A stretch of DNA of 64,000 nucleotides from Panicum virgatum (taxonomy: Eukaryota > Streptophyta > Magnoliopsida > Poales > Poaceae): positions 16,627,033-16,691,032 of the forward strand of contig NC_053153.1 in assembly GCF_016808335.1 (NCBI RefSeq). Direction: 5' to 3'. The notes beneath the pieces were generated by a model. It saw only the letters and a program-made list of their open reading frames with translations, ran no database searches and was not told where the DNA came from. Shown here one piece after another: positions 58,552 to 64,000 of this stretch. Position 1 is the first letter of the stretch. The number at the start of each line of letters is the position of its first letter. The translations under genes were made by a program, and so were the position numbers.

Positions 58552-59735
58552 CAACTGGAATTGCAGTTTATATTAGATGCATATATTCAATTAAAAAGAA
58601 ACTCTGCTGCACCACTCTCCCATTTACAGTAGAACAAAATCTAACATCACAATATGAAACTAGTTTGCCTCCATAAAGACGAGTTTCATGTTAAATAAAT
58701 CCTTTTTTTATGTAGAGCATTACAGAGGGTTCTAACTCTTGTCTATGCATCGGTCAACAAAGCAATGTACATTACAGAATAAGCAATCTCATTAGATGCT
58801 GCAATCGAGCACCCAAAATATAATCCATTTTGGAGGTCAGCTCAAAAAGTGATTTCATATGCTACTACGGTCTACGGGACAAAAAAGGCTCAAAATCAAA
58901 CAAACTACCAGGCAAAGAGCTGGGGGGATCAAAGTTTCCCTTCTCCATTACATTATTGATGCTCATGGGGGAAGAGAAAATGCCGTTACCTTTGCATAGA
59001 AGCTCCACCGAAGAATGGTGATGCAGAGAAGGAGCCTCAAGGCTACTAGGACATATATACTCACGCACAAGCCATGAAGCCAGCTAGTCATCATTACATG
59101 GATAGAAAACAAGTGATGGATGCAGAGGTAATCATTTCTTTTTTAGAAAGAACTTAATGGAATGAAAGTTCAGTAAAAGATGGCAGGGAATCTGGAGCTG
59201 TCATGATTTGCTCTCCTAGCATCTTAGCAATCTTAAGGAATGGAGTACACTTACGTTAATAATTTGGTAACAGATTCTGCAACATTATAAAATAAAAGAT
59301 GTAGTATACCGTGTGGCATAGCAGATGCAACAACTTGGGGAAATGAAATGGTAATATTGCAACGAAAATAAAGTACATGCTCGTAAGTTACTGCTTCCTG
59401 GTTCTTATGAATGCCTGTATCCAATTGTTGCTCCAAAGTTTTCCACTCCTTGCAAACACAGTACATCGATACTGACCATTTGTAAGGAGAGAAAAACATG
59501 GAGCCCGAAAGTCGGAACCATTTCAACTTCCAAGTGCATTCAATCGTCTGAGTTAAAGCGCCCACAGTGGTGATTATTGTGGGGGGAGTGGGGGGAAGAT
59601 CAAAGGGATCAAAATTCAAAAATATACGCTGATGTGAACTCACCACTAGAGAACAGCGAACACTGACGTCTGACGACGACTTCAGAATCTTTCGGGAGCA
59701 TTCCTGCGCGGTAAAGATATGACCAATAAGTCTAA
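58552..59735. other. Upstream region of copy 3, nothing recognised
   Basis: AT-rich sequence with no supported gene. It may include a 5' UTR intron of copy 3, since a GC-rich block follows at 60,160-60,540. Confidence 0.4.
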
Positions 59736-60054
59736 GGCCCTGTTTAGTTCCCACCCCGTAAACGCAAAAATGTAAAAATTTGCGAAGGAATCTTACTAAT
59801 TTGAAGTACTAAATGAAGTCTATTTACAAAACTTTTTGCATAGATGGACGGTAAATCGCGAGATGAAGTACTACAGTAACCATCTACTAATTATTGATTA
59901 ATTATAGATTAATTAGCATCATTAGATTCGTCTTGTGATTTACAACACATCTGTGCAAAAAGTTTTGTAAATAAACTTCATTTAGTACTTCAAATTAGCA
60001 AGATTCCGTCGCAAAAAAAATTTGCGTTTACACGGCAGGGAACTAAACACGGCC
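59736..60054. mobile_element. Tourist-like MITE, 319 bp
   Basis: Ends ggccctgtttagttccc and gggaactaaacacggcc are inverted repeats flanked by taa (59,733-59,735; 60,055-60,057). Inner blocks (tgaagtctatttacaaaactttt and the reverse of the same) extend the symmetry. TAA plus GGCC(C/T)TGTTT ends suit Tourist/PIF relatives. Confidence 0.88.
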
Positions 60055-60159
60055 TAAACAGACTGACACAGAGCTGTATCCTAACACTGGCACCACAATA
60101 TTTTCAGCAGAGCCATCTTTTGGGAGAAAAAAGGTAATATTTTCAGCGGAGGAACCATC

Positions 60160-60540
60160 TATCTAACTTAACACGAACGCGCCACTCTCCAATGCTCCCA
60201 GACCTATTTCACTCAACCATCCCTGACTCCCTGAGGTGTTGCCCACGCGAAATGCCGTAATCATGAAGCAGTGGGAGATGAACAACCAGCAACACATGTG
60301 GGGTGTAGGTCGGATCTGGATTTCGCTAGCGGGCCCTCCGATTCCGGGCCGGCGCTGGATTTCGCTAGCGGGCCCTCCGATTCCGGGCCGGCGCTTGCGC
60401 CGTAGGATCACTGGCGCGCTGGGCGCCGCCGAGGGTTCTGGCTTCTCCCCCAACGAACGTACAAGGCGGCGGCGGAAGCCTAGCCCGGCGGTCTCGCTTT
60501 CTCCGGTCATCCTAGCTCTCTCCCCGCGCTCTACGAAACA
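60160..60540 (-). promoter_or_regulatory. GC-rich block, possible 5' UTR or promoter of copy 3
   Basis: A CpG-rich segment upstream of copy 3 with a short minus-strand frame (MTGESETAGLGFRRRLVRSL) of no known family. Its position is about 1.7 kb before the start codon. The assignment is a guess by analogy with copy 1. Confidence 0.3.
60316..60393. repeat. Tandem duplication of a 39-bp unit
   Basis: The unit beginning ctggatttcgctagcggg occurs at 60,316 and 60,355 without differences. It contains gggccctcc and ccgggccgg. Confidence 0.98.
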
Positions 60541-60778
60541 TTGCCACTAAGTACCCTTTCGTTGTATTTTTGAAAAAAATTAGACCAAAATACCCTTAGT
60601 CTTCTTCTTCCTCTAACCCCCTTCTCTTCTTCATCTCTCCATGGCGTTCGGAAAACCAACGGAAAACTTAAGTTGATTTGGATATCAATATAGTCCTGTT
60701 ATTAGTTCAATAATGTAGAAATACTACATCGATACATAATACGGTACAGAAAGCACATGGCCGGTTCTTGGTAGCTAA

Positions 60779-60980
60779 GGGCATGTTTGGTTGGCTACCA
60801 AAATGTGGGCATGCCAAAACGTTGGCAAATCTATAAATTTTGGCACTCATTTAGTTGAATTCTAAAAGGTAGCCCACCTAATTAAGTGTTATTCGCAAAT
60901 TATCAAGATTTTGGTAAGAAAAAGGTTGGCATGCCCATATTTTGGCATGTCCATATTTTAGTAGCCAACCAAACAGGCTC
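60779..60980. mobile_element. Tourist-like MITE, 202 bp
   Basis: Left gggcatgtttggttggctac pairs with right gtagccaaccaaacaggctc, flanked by taa (60,776-60,778; 60,981-60,983). Further inverted blocks (aaaatgtgggcatgcc / ggcatgcccatatttt) lie inside. Confidence 0.88.
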
Positions 60981-61134
60981 TAAAGTACGTAGAACTAATA
61001 TAAAACAAGCAAACACACAGGCTTCTTCAGTCTCAGGATGGACAGATTGACCAGACAAACTGACTTTATTCTAACCCCTACCACGCTCTAACTACGAACT
61101 ACAAAAAAAAGGGAAAAAAAAAGAGCCCCATTTT

Positions 61135-61340
61135 CTTCTGCTTCAATCCAAACTAAAACTCGTCCGTGGAGATAGCATGGACCCTCCATGGTAAGCTTGC
61201 TCTCGTTCATCTTCAATGCGTACAGACAAATGTCACCAACTCGCAGACAAACAAATTTGGGCCAACCTCCACGGAGAAACAACCTGTGGCCATTAACGAA
61301 TCACCATATCGGTATTCCATATCTTCCCATTGCACTGGTT
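61135..61340 (-). pseudogene. B3 copy 4: fragment of the last B3 exon
   Basis: Minus strand reads WEDMEYRYGDS, then in another frame LRVGDICLYALKMNESKLTM, which aligns with RVGDICLFELKKKEKLTM of copy 1. A stop and frame changes lie within about 200 bp, and no other exons of the gene are found to its right. It is a dead fragment in the same orientation as copies 1-3. Confidence 0.75.
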
Positions 61341-61479
61341 TAGTGGTTTTAATCTCTAAAATGTTAGGTGCCTTATCTACCTTCGGGAAGCTACATAGGA
61401 GGTTCCCTCGACTCCATGTGTTGAGGAGGGCAGCCAATCAGTACACAAGTAAAATAGAAAAATAAATTTATGGTGGTGC

Positions 61480-61800
61480 ATTTTTCTCTGAGGACACAAA
61501 ATGCAGTTATAATTGCACATGAAAAAAATCATAAAATTATTTATTGTTCAAGATGCACATCTATTTGCACATCTGACTTTACCTAATACATAATAGTTAA
61601 TAAAAATTATCAAAAATATTACGACGAGATGCACATTATTTCGTGCAAATCAAAATCTTTCAATTGTTGAACATATGAGATGCACTTATTTATGTGCATA
61701 AAATCCAACAATTTATGCACAATTTTCTTTATAATCAAAAAATAAATTAAGAATAGTGTAACATACTAGGATGCACATTTTGTCGATTAAAAAGTCAATA
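61480..61800. other. AT-rich stretch with scattered gatgcac words
   Basis: The word gatgcac(a/t)t recurs four times in 300 bp, often near its own complement (gtgca). No reading frame and no regular spacing are seen. Confidence 0.5.
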
Positions 61801-61831
61801 ATGTACTACTAAAGAATATGCATACTTTTAT

Positions 61832-61921
61832 TATTCAACATGTTAGTTGTGCATTCAAAGTATATGGTGGAAAGAGAACTATATTCAACATATTAGCTGT
61901 GCATTCAAAATATGTGGTGGA
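61832..61921. repeat. Direct repeat of about 40 bp
   Basis: Tattcaacat(g/a)ttag(t/c)tgtgcattcaaa...tggtgga occurs at 61,832-61,871 and 61,882-61,921, differing at about five positions. Confidence 0.93.
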
Positions 61922-62530
61922 CAGAGCACGGTTAGATATAAAACATCTCATTTCATCCCACCATCACACCGCGACAAAAGCAGTCGAGGGGTGGTCTTTT
62001 ACTTTTGCCTCGCACAAATCCTGAGGAGGCACACCCGTTCACACCATCCGACGGTAGTGGAGATAGGAGCCTAGGAACCCGAGTTCCTCGGTTAATTTAC
62101 ACTCTCGGCATCAAGAAATGCAAGCAAAGTGTGCATGGCATCTAGCACAGGAATATAATCCACGTCACATCCAGTTAATCATGTCCCTCCAATCCGGCCA
62201 TTTCATCTACACACATACGGCCGGCCGCGGTGCCGACGTCCACCCATCTCCCAATGAGTTTGTGCACGCGGATCAGGCACACCAATCCGATCGAGGGAGG
62301 TGTCAGACCCAACCCAATCTTAATGGTAAAAAACAAAAATAAAATCAGAGCTATATATGAATTCTGAAATGCATGGCCACCTATCCCCTGCTATGCATGC
62401 TATCCAGCTACCCGATTTCCTTTATGAACCTACGGAGGAAAATTGGGATCCTAATACCACTGTTGGCTGTCACATCTTATTTCATCGTCTAAAAATAACA
62501 AAACGAAAAGGTTCCTACACTGCCGTGGCG

Positions 62531-62600
62531 GATCTAAAGGGGGACTAGAGGGGGCACAAGCCTTCCTACAGATCTAAAGGGGGACTAGAGGGGGGGCTCA
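62531..62600. repeat. Direct repeat with a 40-bp period
   Basis: The sequence gatctaaagggggactagag followed by ggggg occurs at 62,531 and 62,571. Confidence 0.95.
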
Positions 62601-62964
62601 AAATCAATGGATACCCCTAAGTCTCCTCTTCATTGTTGGAAAGAAAGAATAAAGAATGGGGAGGAAGAAGAAGAGAAGAGAAGGAAGATGAGCCCCCTAC
62701 TCATATGTTGCCAGTTTATGCAATTGGTAGCCTATTCTTCATGTCAAATGAATTTGATTTCACCATTGTCTTTGGCTCCGATCTGGCCAAACCTAGCTAC
62801 TTTTATTTTGTTCGGATCCCTTCACTTCTATGTCGCTTTTGGACAGCTCCGTAAGGAAGATCCAAATGCTAATTTGGATAAACAAAAATGGATATTATTA
62901 TCTTATTACCTATTAACACCTATTGTGGCGCCTACGGATACTATGATGCAAGCAAAACTCTAAT

Positions 62965-63270
62965 ATGCATCCGCTTGCCGGGATTCACTCTGCAGTTGGA
63001 GGCTGCGGAACTCTTCACTATGTCCATCAGAAAGCACTTGTGTGCATGGGGAACAAAAGCACCGATGGATTCCATCATTTCACGGGGATGAAATTGCCTG
63101 ATGCCAAGTTGGCCAAGGCATACAGTGGACTTTCGGTCAACCAATGCCGTGATATCTGCCTTAGCAATTGCCGAGCGTACACTGCCTCGAGCATTGGCTA
63201 CAGTATCTGGATGGGAGAGTTGCTCGACATGCGCTAGTACAACACTGGTATAGAAGAGCAAGAGGTGTAG
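62965..63270 (+). pseudogene. Fragment of a G-type lectin S-receptor-like kinase (PAN domain)
   Basis: The plus strand reads STDGFHHFTGMKLPDAKLAK, AYSGLSVNQCRDICLSNCRA and IWMGELLDMR followed by a stop and YNTG. This is the PAN domain of S-domain receptor kinases, which normally follows a B-lectin and S-locus glycoprotein domain and precedes a membrane segment and kinase. The conserved Cys pattern CRDICLSNC is present. No lectin or kinase part is found nearby, so only about 80 codons remain. It is likely a pseudogene piece. Confidence 0.7.
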
Positions 63271-63427
63271 TATGTTCGCATTGCGCATTGGTATGGAAGA
63301 GCAGGAGCTGTAGTACGTTCGCGTTGCGCGTAGTGATGCATCTCCCACAGGTGCGTCAAAGCTAATAATTTTTCAGTAGAGTTTTCTGAGATGTACAACA
63401 GGCTACTAAGTTCGATGGTACTTACTA

Positions 63428-63507
63428 CTCCCTCCATTCTTTTATGTACGTTGCTGGTTAGTTTAAATTTGAATTAGTCAATATCATACATTTGAGAACA
63501 GAGGGAG
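63428..63507. mobile_element. Stowaway MITE remnant, 80 bp
   Basis: Ends ctccctccattc and gaacagagggag are inverted and flanked by ta (63,426-63,427; 63,508-63,509), the Stowaway/Mariner signature. The short length indicates internal loss. Confidence 0.85.
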
Positions 63508-63640
63508 TACTTAGTACCAACAGGCACTTATAATTACAGAATCATCAAGTCCGACAGTAGGCAAGAACAAATGATATTTAATTTACAAGGTAGGAATGAA
63601 TTTATAGTTCACAACATTTGGAGTTGATAGCTTGTAGGTA

Positions 63641-63891
63641 CTCCCTCCGTCCCAAAATAAATGCAATTCTAAGATTGCACGCAAATCAATACATGGTGTG
63701 AAATTATAAAATACCCCTTGCCTTTTGTGAGAATGATCCGGATATTGTTTTATCTTTTTTGTACGAAGACTCCGAAAACTCTTGTCTTTTATGGTAGTTA
63801 GGTCAAAGTAGATTTTTTGTTAGGTCAAAGTAGATTTTTTGTGGGACAAATTTCAAACTCTAGATGTGCAATTATTTTGAGACGTAGGGAG
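63641..63891. mobile_element. Stowaway MITE, 251 bp
   Basis: Ends ctccctccgtcccaaaataa and ttttgagacgtagggag are inverted and flanked by ta (63,639-63,640; 63,892-63,893). Inside, a 20-bp unit, gtcaaagtagattttttgt, is duplicated in tandem near 63,802-63,841. Confidence 0.9.
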
Positions 63892-64000
63892 TAATTAGCA
63901 TTGCTTATTTTCTTCATTGATAGCTGCTGACGTGAGCATGAGAGTTATGTTTACAAGATGATAACAACAGCCTTAGTAGTGGTGGAAAATTATTTGTGTG

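Noticed and set aside
62607..62963. Plus-strand frame of 118 codons before the PAN fragment
   Set aside because: No lectin or S-locus glycoprotein motifs, and its end is out of phase with the PAN segment.

Overview
This is a plant nuclear window, almost certainly from a grass and probably a panicoid: chromovirus retrotransposons with chromodomains, Tourist- and Stowaway-type MITEs, GC-rich first exons and spliced B3-domain genes. There is no bacterial or viral genome architecture. Most of the DNA is transposable elements. The only host gene that looks intact is a spliced B3-domain gene on the minus strand.

Layout. 1-23,739 holds two nested Ty3/gypsy elements of the Tekay/Del (chromodomain) type with LTRs of about 3.82 kb. 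The outer element (1-5,421 plus 20,483-23,739) is a deletion derivative that keeps only a scrap of gag. The inner element (5,422-20,475) is nearly complete: an extra ORF upstream of gag, then gag-protease-RT-RNase H-integrase-chromodomain, with a frameshift near the start of gag. The LTRs themselves have a gene-like layout, with a conserved, apparently spliced small reading frame. 23,740-26,920 is the 5' half of a minus-strand Ty1/copia element, apparently cut by the outer Tekay element. 27,306-30,131 is a PIF/Harbinger element with a spliced Myb-like ORF1 and a broken transposase in opposite orientation. 30,169-31,534 is a probable TAA-flanked element carrying a fragment of a LONGIFOLIA/TRM-type gene.

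32,022-61,340 holds a tandem family of minus-strand B3-domain genes in four states. Copy 1 (32,022-36,650) looks intact and joins a PHD-like zinc finger to two B3 domains. Copy 2 (39,135-41,367) has the same fused layout but is a pseudogene (frameshift, early stop, internal deletion). Copy 3 (53,414-58,551) is the unfused type with three B3 domains, broken by a retroposon in its fourth exon and by a stop codon. Copy 4 (about 61,135-61,340) is a fragment of the last exon. Between copies 2 and 3 lie a PPR gene fragment, a frameshifted minus-strand Ty1/copia element (42,775-49,923) and a degenerate plus-strand L1-type LINE (49,924-about 52,735).

The right end (59,700-64,000) is intergenic: Tourist- and Stowaway-like MITEs, short direct repeats and a fragment of a G-type lectin S-receptor kinase (PAN domain). 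Three things deserve attention first: the PHD-B3 fusion gene, the split reading frame conserved inside the Tekay LTRs, and the coiled-coil ORF upstream of gag that the outer relative lacks. Exon boundaries were deduced by eye from GT/AG sites, phase and agreement among paralogues. No alignment or database search was run.
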